DNA from: Clostridia bacterium
GTDB lineage: Bacteria; Bacillota; Clostridia; TANB77; CAG-465
Assembly: GCA_017478805.1 (NCBI GenBank)
Contig: JAFVCY010000036.1
Span: 1 to 35,350 of the forward strand
Length of the DNA: 35,350 nt
Direction of reading: 5' to 3'
The position numbers were made by a program, and so were the translations under genes. This document shows, one piece after another, positions 25,854 through 34,300 of this stretch. Each line of letters starts with the position of its first letter. The stretch's first letter is position 1. Below the pieces are notes generated by a model. The model was not told where the DNA came from. It did no database searches and saw nothing but the letters and a program-made list of their open reading frames with translations.

Positions 25854-26243
25854 ATGTTATCAAAATATGAAATACTGGACATCGAGAGAGTTCTTGAGGA
25901 TGAAGAACTAAGCCAAAAGATATTTCTTAAGCTTGCTGAAACTTTTAAGCATCAGGAGTTTCTCGTAAGTCAGTTTATAGACTGGCATACTTCAGGAGTA
26001 AACAAAAACTTTCTGTTCCCAAACGGCTATGGAGCAAGCGTATGCTGGAATGACCGCTGTGATTGCGGCACTTATCAGCATGAAAAATGGGAGCTCATGG
26101 TCACAAATGACCGTGGGGAAGGTGTGTATAACACACCTATTACAGAAAATGTGCTCCCCTGCCTTTCGGTCAAGCAGGTTGAGAAAGTCTTAGATGATAT
26201 CATGCATTTGAGAAGAAAGAGGAAACGTAGAAGAAGAAAATAA
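25854..26243 (+). CDS. Unknown 129-residue protein with basic C-terminus
   Basis: ATG 25854 follows TTTAGGAGG. The N-terminal half is helical and acidic (ILDIERVLEDEELSQKIFLK). The middle has a Cys/Trp/His cluster (SVCWNDRCDCGTYQHEKWEL) that could bind metal. The C-terminus is a run of Lys and Arg (HLRRKRKRRRRK). Codon choice is more GC-rich than in neighbours (TGC, GGC, CTC, CCC), hinting at transfer or unusual expression. It has its own promoter, an inverted repeat in the leader and a strong terminator. I do not recognise the family. Confidence 0.75.
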   Translation: MLSKYEILDIERVLEDEELSQKIFLKLAETFKHQEFLVSQFIDWHTSGVNKNFLFPNGYGASVCWNDRCDCGTYQHEKWELMVTNDRGEGVYNTPITENVLPCLSVKQVEKVLDDIMHLRRKRKRRRRK

Positions 26244-26249
26244 TATTAT

Positions 26250-26279
26250 CCCCTGGGATTCATATCTCAGGGGAATTCT
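26250..26279 (+). terminator. Terminator of the 25854-26243 gene
   Basis: Stem CCCCTG(GGAT) / (ATCT)CAGGGG followed by AATTCTTTT. The following 26280-26480 is AT-rich and holds nothing I can identify. Confidence 0.75.
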
Positions 26280-26481
26280 TTTAAATCATTTGAAAGTCAT
26301 AATAAAAAAAGATATATAGTTTTACATAACAAAAAGCCATCAAGTTATTTCAATTTATAATTTTATGATTTATTCATTTTTTGGATTTATTGAATTTTAG
26401 ATTAAAAAGTGAAAAAATATAATTAAGCAAATATAAAATAACAAAAAAATTGATGAAATAATAAAAAATATATCTATATAT

Positions 26482-26510
26482 TTGACATTTGTAAAAAAAA
26501 ATGCTAAAAT
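26482..26510 (+). promoter_or_regulatory. rplU-rpmA promoter
   Basis: TTGACA at 26482-26487, 17 bp, TAAAAT at 26505-26510. Confidence 0.8.
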
Positions 26511-26519
26511 ATTTAAGTA

Positions 26520-26593
26520 TTCCGCACAGAAAAGGTTTAAAATCTTTTATAGTACCTTAGATGGCGAGAGCAAGTTGGAAATAAAGGAGGTAC
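26520..26593 (+). ncRNA. Ribosomal protein L21 leader-like element
   Basis: The leader between promoter and rplU carries CCGCACAGAAAAGG and GATGGCGAGAGCAAGTTGG, which I recognise from the L21 leader of Bacillota. GTACCT (26552-26557) can pair with AGGTAC (26588-26593), which would hide the AAAGGAGG ribosome site. This fits feedback control by L21. Family assignment is from memory of the motif and needs a covariance search. Confidence 0.65.
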
Positions 26594-26599
26594 GTTAAA

Positions 26600-26962
26600 A
26601 TGTACGCAATAGTTGAAATCGCAGGAAAACAATTTAAAGTGTCTGAAGGTGACATTGTTTTCGTTCCAAGAATTGAATCTTTAGAAGAAGGAGCAACTAC
26701 TACTTTCGATAAGGTATTACTTGTTTCAAGTGATGGAAAAGTTTCAATTGGAGAAGAATATGTAAAAGGTGCGAAAGTTACTGCAACTGTAATTTCTCAT
26801 GGTAAAGATAAGAAAATACTTGTATACAAGTATAAAGCAAAGAAAAATGAGAGAAAAATGCAAGGTCATAGACAACCTTATACAAAGATTCAAATTGAAA
26901 AAATTACACTTTCTTCTAGCAAAAAAGCAGCTGCTGAAAATGTAGAAGAAAATAAAGATTAA
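26600..26962 (+). CDS. rplU: 50S ribosomal protein bL21
   Basis: 120 residues. It begins MYAIVEIAGKQFKVSEGDIV and contains VTATVISHGKDKKILVYKYK and KKNERKMQGHRQPYTKIQI, diagnostic of bL21. It is slightly longer than the usual ~103 residues owing to a C-terminal Ala/Glu/Lys tail (SSSKKAAAENVEENKD). ATG 26600 follows AAAGGAGGTACGTT. bL21 binds 23S rRNA domains near bL20. The gene leads a two-gene operon with rpmA, 38 bases apart, with no prp gene between. Confidence 0.96.
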   Translation: MYAIVEIAGKQFKVSEGDIVFVPRIESLEEGATTTFDKVLLVSSDGKVSIGEEYVKGAKVTATVISHGKDKKILVYKYKAKKNERKMQGHRQPYTKIQIEKITLSSSKKAAAENVEENKD

Positions 26963-27000
26963 TTCTAAAAGTTATTATTTAAGTTAAGGAGGGAATTTAA

Positions 27001-27264
27001 ATGGCACATAAAAAAGGCGGTGGCTCTACCAAAAATGGAAGAGATAGTATTGGTAAGAGACTTGGAGCTAAAAGAGCAGATGGACAATTTGTAGAAGCTG
27101 GTAACATTTTATACAGACAAAGAGGAACAAAAATACATCCTGGTATAAATGTTGGTATTGGTTCTGATGATACATTATTTGCAAAAGCAAGTGGTGTTTT
27201 AAGATTTGAAAGAAAAGGAAAGACTGATACTAAAGCAAGCGTTTATCCATTAAATCAAGATTAA
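27001..27264 (+). CDS. rpmA: 50S ribosomal protein bL27 without N-terminal extension
   Basis: 87 residues starting [20 protein letters not shown] and continuing [20 protein letters not shown], the classic bL27. The mature N-terminus reaches the peptidyl-transferase centre. In most Bacillota bL27 is made with an extension (ending near F-F-A) that the protease Prp removes, and prp lies between rplU and rpmA. Here the protein starts directly at the mature form and prp is absent from this locus, two facts that agree. ATG 27001 follows AAGGAGGG. Confidence 0.96.
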   Translation: MAHKKGGGSTKNGRDSIGKRLGAKRADGQFVEAGNILYRQRGTKIHPGINVGIGSDDTLFAKASGVLRFERKGKTDTKASVYPLNQD

Positions 27265-27269
27265 TAGAA

Positions 27270-27312
27270 AATAATTCACTTAAAATAACATATTTAAGTG
27301 AGTTATTTTTTT
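27270..27312 (+). terminator. rplU-rpmA terminator
   Basis: Stem AATAATTCACTTAAA / TTTAAGTGAGTTATT (one mismatch) followed by a T-run. 27313-27464 is non-coding and AT-rich. Confidence 0.85.
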
Positions 27313-27464
27313 GATTAAAAAGGAAAAAATATACATATAATATATCTAGTATATATTTGTCTTTGTTTGCATAATTACAAATAACTAGTTCTTAAAAATT
27401 ATTTAAGAAAATTATTTTTGTTATAGTAATAAACAGATAGAAATAATTCTACCTGTTTAATTAT

Positions 27465-28298
27465 TTATACCTCAATTTGACCACTGTAGACAGTTTCAGC
27501 TGTACCTGTTAAAAAAATGTGCTTGATTTTTGTATCTAAATATACATGAAGTTCTCCACCTTTTAGCCTTACATCTACATCATTTGATACCTTACCCATT
27601 TTAAAAGAAACGTAAGCCGCAGCAGATGCACCAGTTCCACAACCTAAAGTTTCTCCACAGCCTCTTTCATATACGAGCATTTCAATAGTATTTTTATTAA
27701 TCACATTTACAAACTCAACATTAGTACTATTGAAGAAAAGTGGATTTTTTTGAATAGCGAGTGCTATTTCTTCAAAAGGATAGAGCATGAGATTATCTAC
27801 ATATATTATTGTATGAAGGTTGCCAAGATAAACGCAAGTTATATTAAATGTGCCTTGAGGAAGTGAAAGAGGATAGTTGTATATCACACTTTCATCTGTG
27901 TAAAGCGCCATATGGCCTTTGTCAAAAGTAGCACTTCCAATATCAACTGTTGCTATAAATTCATTATCGTAGGTGTAGGAAACCTCTTTTATGCCAGATA
28001 AGGTATGAATAGTTATCTTTCCATTTTTCTTGCCAGTATTATCTGCATAATATTTCGCTATGCACCTTACACCATTACCACACATACCAGCTACGCTACC
28101 ATCAGAATTATATATCTCAAGTTCTACATCTGCATCTTTAGTTTTTGAAACTATTAAAAGACCATCTCCACCAATTCCAGTATGTCTATTACAAAGATTT
28201 CGTGCAAGTAAATTCTTGTCTATTCCATCTTTTAACTCTTCTTTTTCTATGACAATGAAGTCATTGCCAATTCCGTGCATTTTTGTAAATTTAAGCAT
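27465..28298 (-). CDS. dapF: Diaminopimelate epimerase
   Basis: 277 residues. It converts LL- to meso-diaminopimelate for lysine and peptidoglycan synthesis. The two catalytic cysteines lie in MCGNGVRC (Cys73) and GETLGCGTGASAA (Cys220), and the start FTKMHGIGNDFIVI is typical. ATG 28298 follows GAAGGAGGAATT. It stands alone, in the opposite direction to rplU-rpmA and frr. This indicates a DAP-type wall or lysine synthesis. No other lysine-pathway gene is nearby. Confidence 0.95.
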   Translation of the reverse strand: MLKFTKMHGIGNDFIVIEKEELKDGIDKNLLARNLCNRHTGIGGDGLLIVSKTKDADVELEIYNSDGSVAGMCGNGVRCIAKYYADNTGKKNGKITIHTLSGIKEVSYTYDNEFIATVDIGSATFDKGHMALYTDESVIYNYPLSLPQGTFNITCVYLGNLHTIIYVDNLMLYPFEEIALAIQKNPLFFNSTNVEFVNVINKNTIEMLVYERGCGETLGCGTGASAAAYVSFKMGKVSNDVDVRLKGGELHVYLDTKIKHIFLTGTAETVYSGQIEV

Positions 28299-28497
28299 AA
28301 TAATTCCTCCTTCTTAAATTTAATACAGAAATGATTTTGTTTTCTTAATTACAGTATATGATAGGAAAAATAAAATATTCAAAAAAATATTATAATTGCA
28401 AATAATATATGTGATAATGAATTGTAATCAAAAAATAAGTTAAAAATATAATATAGCATGAAGGTAAAAAATTGTTATATAAAAGTTAAATCATTTC

Positions 28498-28526
28498 TTG
28501 ATTTTTATTCAGTTAATATGTATAAT
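28498..28526 (+). promoter_or_regulatory. frr promoter
   Basis: TTGATT at 28498-28503, 17 bp, TATAAT at 28521-28526. An upstream in-frame TTG coincides with this -35 box and is not the start codon. Confidence 0.7.
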
Positions 28527-28554
28527 ATATATGATATTTTTGGAGGAGAAAAAA

Positions 28555-29103
28555 ATGGATTATAATAATATTGAAGAAAAAATGAAAAAAGCGATAGCTC
28601 ACCTTGTAGAAGAGCTTACTGCAATAAGAGCAGGAAGAGCAAACCCTGCAATATTAAATAAAGTGATGGTTGATTATTATGGAGCTCAAACGCCTATAAA
28701 CCAGGTAGGAAGCATATCTGTACCAGAAGCAAGGCAGATTTTAATAACTCCATGGGATAAGAGTTTAGTGGCACCTATAGAAAGAGCAATAAATATGGCA
28801 GAACTTGGTATTAATCCAATAAATGATGGAACATCAATTAGACTTAACTTCCCAGAGCTTAATGAAGAAAGAAGAAAAGAAATTGCAAAAGATGTTAAAT
28901 CACAAGGTGAAGATGCAAAAATTGCAATAAGAAATATAAGAAGAGATGCAATGGAAGATGCAAAAGCAGAAAATAAAAATGGAAATTTATCTGAAGATGA
29001 ATTAAAACAAGCAGAAGATAAGATTCAAAAAATAACAGATAAATATACAAGTCAAGTAGATAGTGAAATAGCTAAAAAAGAAAAGGAAGTAATGGAAGTA
29101 TAA
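28555..29103 (+). CDS. frr: Ribosome recycling factor
   Basis: 182 residues from ATG 28555 (TTTGGAGGAG upstream). With EF-G it splits post-termination ribosomes. Family markers: LVEELTAIRAGRANPAIL, VDYYGAQTPINQVGSISVPE, ITPWDKS, NDGTSIRLNFPELNEERR and the C-terminal helix DKYTSQVDSEIAKKEKE. It opens a frr-cdsA-rseP-polC run. In Bacillus frr follows pyrH and tsf; here it has its own promoter and follows dapF, which is divergent. Confidence 0.96.
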   Translation: MDYNNIEEKMKKAIAHLVEELTAIRAGRANPAILNKVMVDYYGAQTPINQVGSISVPEARQILITPWDKSLVAPIERAINMAELGINPINDGTSIRLNFPELNEERRKEIAKDVKSQGEDAKIAIRNIRRDAMEDAKAENKNGNLSEDELKQAEDKIQKITDKYTSQVDSEIAKKEKEVMEV

Positions 29104-29128
29104 ATTATAAGTATAGAGGAAAGATGTA

Positions 29129-29941
29129 ATGAAAAAAAGGATAATTTCTAGTGCTATAATTGTACTTGTTACAGCACTATTTATAATATATAGTAACAAA
29201 ATATTAGATAGTTTAATAGTATTTGCACTTTCACTAGCTGGAATTTATGAGTATAACAAAGCCTTTAAGTCGGCGGGATATAGACCAATATCATTTATTG
29301 GATATGTTGCATGCAGTGCTACATTTTTAGTTGGAGAATCAGTGCCTGAAGAAACAAAAATGATGATACTAAAATGTATTTTACCAATTCTTTTAATAGG
29401 TTCTTTTGTGTATATTATACTTATAAAACTAAAAAGAAACATAGTAGATGTAGCAATAACTATATTCTCGCTACTTTACATACCATTTATGTTTTCGTTT
29501 ATTAAGCTCATATTATTTCTAGAAGGTGGTAGATTTTTCTTAGCATATGTGATAGTAGTAGCGTTTGTAGGTGATGCTTTTGCGTATATGGTAGGAAGAA
29601 CTATAGGGAAACATAAGCTTTGTCCTGAGATTAGTCCGAATAAGACAGTAGAAGGATCTCTCGGTAGTATAGTAGGTGTAACACTTGCAGGTGTTATTAT
29701 GACAACTATAGGAAATTTTTACTTAGGTATGAGTCTAAATATTTGGTCAATGTTACTTGCAGGATTTGTTGCAGGTGTAGCGGGGCAATTTGGTGATTTA
29801 GCAGCATCGGCAATAAAAAGGTTTTGCAATGTAAAAGATTTTGGAAATTTAATTCCAGGTCATGGTGGAATATTAGACAGATTTGATAGTATATTATTTA
29901 TAGCACCAATTATGTATATATTTTTAAAATTATATATGTAG
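29129..29941 (+). CDS. cdsA: Phosphatidate cytidylyltransferase (CDP-diglyceride synthase)
   Basis: 270 residues, an integral membrane enzyme making CDP-diacylglycerol for phospholipid synthesis. About eight hydrophobic segments are visible, and the C-terminal CDS signature is complete: SAIKRF, then KDFGNLIPGHGGILDRFDS, with the conserved Asp and His-Gly-Gly. ATG 29129 follows AGAGGAAAGATGT, 25 bases after frr. The uppS gene that commonly sits between frr and cdsA is absent. Confidence 0.94.
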   Translation: MKKRIISSAIIVLVTALFIIYSNKILDSLIVFALSLAGIYEYNKAFKSAGYRPISFIGYVACSATFLVGESVPEETKMMILKCILPILLIGSFVYIILIKLKRNIVDVAITIFSLLYIPFMFSFIKLILFLEGGRFFLAYVIVVAFVGDAFAYMVGRTIGKHKLCPEISPNKTVEGSLGSIVGVTLAGVIMTTIGNFYLGMSLNIWSMLLAGFVAGVAGQFGDLAASAIKRFCNVKDFGNLIPGHGGILDRFDSILFIAPIMYIFLKLYM

Positions 29942-29962
29942 TAGGTATTAAGGAGTATGTAA

Positions 29963-31201
29963 ATGTTAACTTTTTTAATAACGATAGTAAAATTACTTGT
30001 TATATTATGCATAGTTGCAACAATTCATGAATTTGGACATTTTCTAGCAGCTAAAGCATTTAAAATAGGAGTAAATGAATTTTCAATAGGTTATGGACCT
30101 AAAATATTTCAAAAAAAGTATAAAGAAACAGTTTATTCACTAAGGTGGATTCCACTAGGTGGTTACGTAATGATTGAAGGCGAAGGCGAAGAATCAGAAA
30201 GTGAAAATTCTTTTGAAAAAAAGCATCCGCTTAAAAGGATAATAGTACTTTCCATGGGCGTAATATTTAATTTTATACTAGGCTTCATAGTTCTTATGTC
30301 AGTTTCGGCTTTTGTTCCAGTATATACAACAGAGATAACGGAACTATCAGACTCTTCACCTTTAATTGAGGCGGGAATAACTGTTGGGGATAAAATAACT
30401 AAAATTAATTCTAAAGATGTTACTTTTGCAAGTGATTTAGTTATTTCAAATTATGATGGCCCAGAAACAGTGGAAATTGAATATTTGCACTTAAACGAAA
30501 AAAGATATGTAGTCGCTAGCAATGTAGTAAAGAAAATAGGGTATATGGGCGTTGCATTTATTTCTAAAGATGAAACAGTTGTAAACTCTGTAGCAATGGG
30601 GTCTGCAGCAGAAAGTGCAGGAATAAAGGCAAAAGACAGAATATTAAGTATAAATGGAAATGCTCTAAATAATTCTACTGATATAATAAGTGTAGTTCAA
30701 AGCTCTGCTGGAATATCTCTAAATTTTGAAATAGAAAGAGATGGAAAAGTAGAAAACCTAGTAGTAATTCCAAATGAGCAGTCACGTTTTGATTTAGGTG
30801 TGTTAAATACAAAAGAAGAAAAATCTAACATATATTATTCATTAAAAAAAGCATTAAATACTATAAAGACAGTAATAGATTCATATGTTCAGTTATTTCA
30901 AGGTAAAGTTGGAATAAATGATGTAAGTAGTATTGTAGGTATTGGAGTTGTAGTTTCAAAAACAAGTGGAATTTTAGAATATCTAAATATGCTAGCATTA
31001 ATTAGTTTAGCTGTAGGAGCTGCTAATATTTTACCGTTTGTACCACTAGATGGTGGAAAAATAGTTTTTGTACTATATGAATGGATATCTAGAAGAAAGC
31101 CAAGTGAAAAGTTTGAAATTATTGTCACGTATATAGGTTGGGGACTTCTTCTTATGCTAACAGTAGTGGTTACTTTTAAAGATGTGATGAATATATTTTA
31201 G
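29963..31201 (+). CDS. rseP: Site-2 intramembrane metalloprotease RseP/RasP
   Basis: 412 residues. The zinc motif HEFGH is at residues 22-26 within the first membrane helix. PDZ-type regions occupy about 110-180 and 190-270 (YMGVAFISKDE, GSAAESAGIKAKDRILSING). The second catalytic motif NILPFVPLDGGK lies near the C-terminus, followed by the last helix. It cleaves membrane proteins such as anti-sigma factors and signal-peptide remnants. TAAGGAGTATGTAA precedes ATG 29963. dxr, normally between cdsA and rseP, is missing, and so is ispG downstream. Confidence 0.94.
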   Translation: MLTFLITIVKLLVILCIVATIHEFGHFLAAKAFKIGVNEFSIGYGPKIFQKKYKETVYSLRWIPLGGYVMIEGEGEESESENSFEKKHPLKRIIVLSMGVIFNFILGFIVLMSVSAFVPVYTTEITELSDSSPLIEAGITVGDKITKINSKDVTFASDLVISNYDGPETVEIEYLHLNEKRYVVASNVVKKIGYMGVAFISKDETVVNSVAMGSAAESAGIKAKDRILSINGNALNNSTDIISVVQSSAGISLNFEIERDGKVENLVVIPNEQSRFDLGVLNTKEEKSNIYYSLKKALNTIKTVIDSYVQLFQGKVGINDVSSIVGIGVVVSKTSGILEYLNMLALISLAVGAANILPFVPLDGGKIVFVLYEWISRRKPSEKFEIIVTYIGWGLLLMLTVVVTFKDVMNIF

Positions 31202-31214
31202 ATTATATGTAAGT

Positions 31215-31260
31215 AAATTGCAGAAACAATTAGAGTATTGAGCTGCAATTTATTTTCGTA
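31215..31260 (+). terminator. Hairpin between rseP and polC
   Basis: Stem AAATTGCAG / CTGCAATTT with a 19-base loop, then ATTTTC. A weak T-run makes partial termination more likely than full stop. No promoter is obvious before polC. Confidence 0.45.
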
Positions 31261-31308
31261 TAACTAAAAAAGAAAAAAGTCAAAAAAAGAGGTAAAGAGG
31301 GTTGTAAA

Positions 31309-34300
31309 ATGTCAAAATTAGTTAGAGAAGTTTTTTTTAATACAAATCTAGATAGCACTCTTCTTGATGCTACAGTTGAAGAAATAAAGTTTTCTAAAAA
31401 ACTAAATTCTGCTATTTTAATTGCAAGTAGCTCACTTAATATATCAAATTCGGATATATTGCAGTTTGAACAGCAGGCAGCTAAACTTTATGATCTTTCA
31501 AGCTTTAAAGTACAGTATAAATATATAGGAGAAGTTCAGCCTTTAACTGTAGAACGTATAAAGAATATTTTAACAGAAGTAGAAAGTTCTTATCCATATA
31601 CAAAGGGGATATTTTCTGATGCTAATATAGTCATAGAGGAAAAAATAATAAGAATAATAATTATGAAATCCTATTCTAATTTTCTAAACTTGAAACAAAT
31701 AAATGAAACGGTTTCAAAATTAATAAAGATAAAATACGGGAACAATGTAAACGTAGTTTTTGAAGACAGTCCAGATGCAACTTTAATATCTAAAACTATT
31801 ACAACAACTATTATGAAAGTGCCTTCAGCATCAGAGATAGAAGGAGTAGTAAAATCTCCAGTTCAAACATATGATGTAAAGCCTGCAATAAATAATAATT
31901 TTCAGCAAAGAGCTCCTCAAGCTAAAATTCTTGCAGATATGCCAGAGCATGTTATAATAGGAGAAGATATATCACAAAATGAGACGGTTAAAATTGTTAA
32001 ATTAGATGATAGTTATGGCTTAGTTACAATTGAAGGAGAAATATGTGCATCAGAGGCAAGGGAACTTAAATCAGGAAAAATACTTCAAATTATTGATGTA
32101 ACAGACAGAACAAGTACTATTTCTTGCAAAATGTTCATGTCTTTAGAGGATTCAGAAAAAATAGCTAAAAAAGTAAAGCCTGGAAACTATGTAAAAGTAT
32201 ATGGTAGAGCTCAAGTTGACAGTTATGCTCATGATTTAGTTATAATGATTACAAGTGTAAATTCAGCTCCAAAGCCAGAAGGAAGAAAGGACACGGCAGA
32301 GCATAAGAGATGTGAACTTCATATGCATACACAAATGAGTGCAATGGATGCTGTAAGTAGTGCTAAGAGCCTTATAAAGCAAGCAATTAAGTGGGGACAT
32401 CCTGCAGTTGCTATAACAGACCATGGTGTAGTACAAGCATTTCCAGAGGCAAACCATGTAATAATGGATGATTATACAGACTTAGCAAAAGAGCTAAATG
32501 ACGTTAAGAATCCTACAACTCAGCAAGTATTAGATGCAGCACCAATCAAAATATTATACGGAGTAGAAGGGTATTTAGTGCAAGATGTAGAGCCAGACCT
32601 TAAAGTTCCTGATACATACTGTGTATTTGACTTAGAGACTACCGGATTTGAACCAAGATGTGACAAGATAACTGAGATAGCTTGCTGTAAGGTAAAAGAT
32701 GGAGTAATAATTGATGAGTTTTCAACATTTGTAAATCCAGAAAGGTCAATTCCACCAAAAGTACAAGAACTTACTCATATAACTAACGACATGGTAGCGA
32801 ACGCTCCTACTATAAATGAAGTTTTACCTAAGTTTTTAGACTTTATCGAGGGCTCAATTTTGGTTGCACATAACGCAAAATTTGATGTAGGATTTATAAA
32901 ATACAATGCAAATGAACTAAACATTTTAGACAGATTTAAACCAGTAGTTATGGATACATTAACTATTGCAAGAGAACTATATAATCAAGTAGAAAATCAT
33001 AAGTTAGGTACATTAGCAGAGTTCTTAGGAGTGTCTTTAGAAGGGGCACATAGGGCTATAAATGATACAAGGGCAACAGTGTATGTAATGCTAAAAATGC
33101 TTGAAGAGGCAAAAAGCAGACATATAAATATCGATGGTTACTTATACACGAATATAGATGAGGATATAAGGAATCTACCAACTTATCATATAATCATATT
33201 TGCTAAAAACTATATAGGACTTAAAAATTTGTACAAGCTAGTATCATTTTCACATGTTACATATTTTAGAAAAAGGCCGAGAATATCTAGGTCAATGCTA
33301 AATAGATATAGAGAAGGACTAATTATTGGTTCTGCTTGTGAAAGTGGAGAGCTTTATCAGGCAATAGTGGAAAAAGACAGCAGTGATATAATTGAATCGA
33401 TTGCAAATTATTATGATTACTTAGAAGTTCAGCCACTTGGAAATAATGAGTTCTATACAAGAACAGGAAGAAAAATTAGGAACAAAGAGATTATTAAACT
33501 TACTCATGAAGAAGTAAAACAAGTAAATATTGATATTATAAATCTAGGTGAAAAATTAAACAAGCCAGTAGTTGCAACATGCGATGTACACTTTAAAGAT
33601 CCTGAAGATGAGATATATAGAAGAATAATACAGGCAGGTCAAGGATTTGATGATGCAGATATGCAAGCACCACTATATTTTAGAACAACTGATGAAATGC
33701 TTAAAGAATTTGACTATTTACCGACCGAAAAAGCTTATGAGATAGTTGTAACTAATACAAATAAAATTGCTGATATGTGTGACAGAATCTCACCAATATC
33801 TGATGAGAAGTGTCCACCACATATAGATGGTTGCGAGCAAACTATACGTGATATTGCAGAATCAAGAGCAAAAGAACTTTATCGGTGAAAATCTACCAGA
33901 TATAGTTAAGGATAGACTGGAAAAAGAACTTGATTCTATTATTAAAAATGGATTTTCAGTTATGTATATAATAGCTCAAAAGCTTGTATGGAAATCTAAT
34001 GAAGATGGATATTTGGTTGGCTCAAGAGGCTCTGTTGGTTCATCTTTTGTTGCTAACATGACAGGTATAACTGAGGTAAATTCTCTAAAAGCACATTATA
34101 GATGCCCAAACTGTAAGCATTCAGATTTCTCGGATTATGGTGTAAAAAATGGTTTTGACCTTCCAGATAAAGATTGTCCGGTATGCGGAACACCATATGA
34201 AAAAGATGGTATGGATATACCTTTTGAGACATTTCTAGGATTTAATGGAGATAAAGAACCGGATATTGACCTTAACTTTTCTGGAGAGTATCAAGCAAAA

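Noticed and set aside
33886-33888. UGA in polC as selenocysteine or another recoded codon
   Set aside because: Reading through TGA in the zero frame does not restore PolC sequence; the downstream frame is +1. No SECIS-like hairpin is needed.
2490-33890. Frame breaks as plain assembly or sequencing errors
   Set aside because: Errors would not repeatedly insert the same base in front of Gly codons at non-homopolymer sites. Kept as the main alternative because I cannot see reads.
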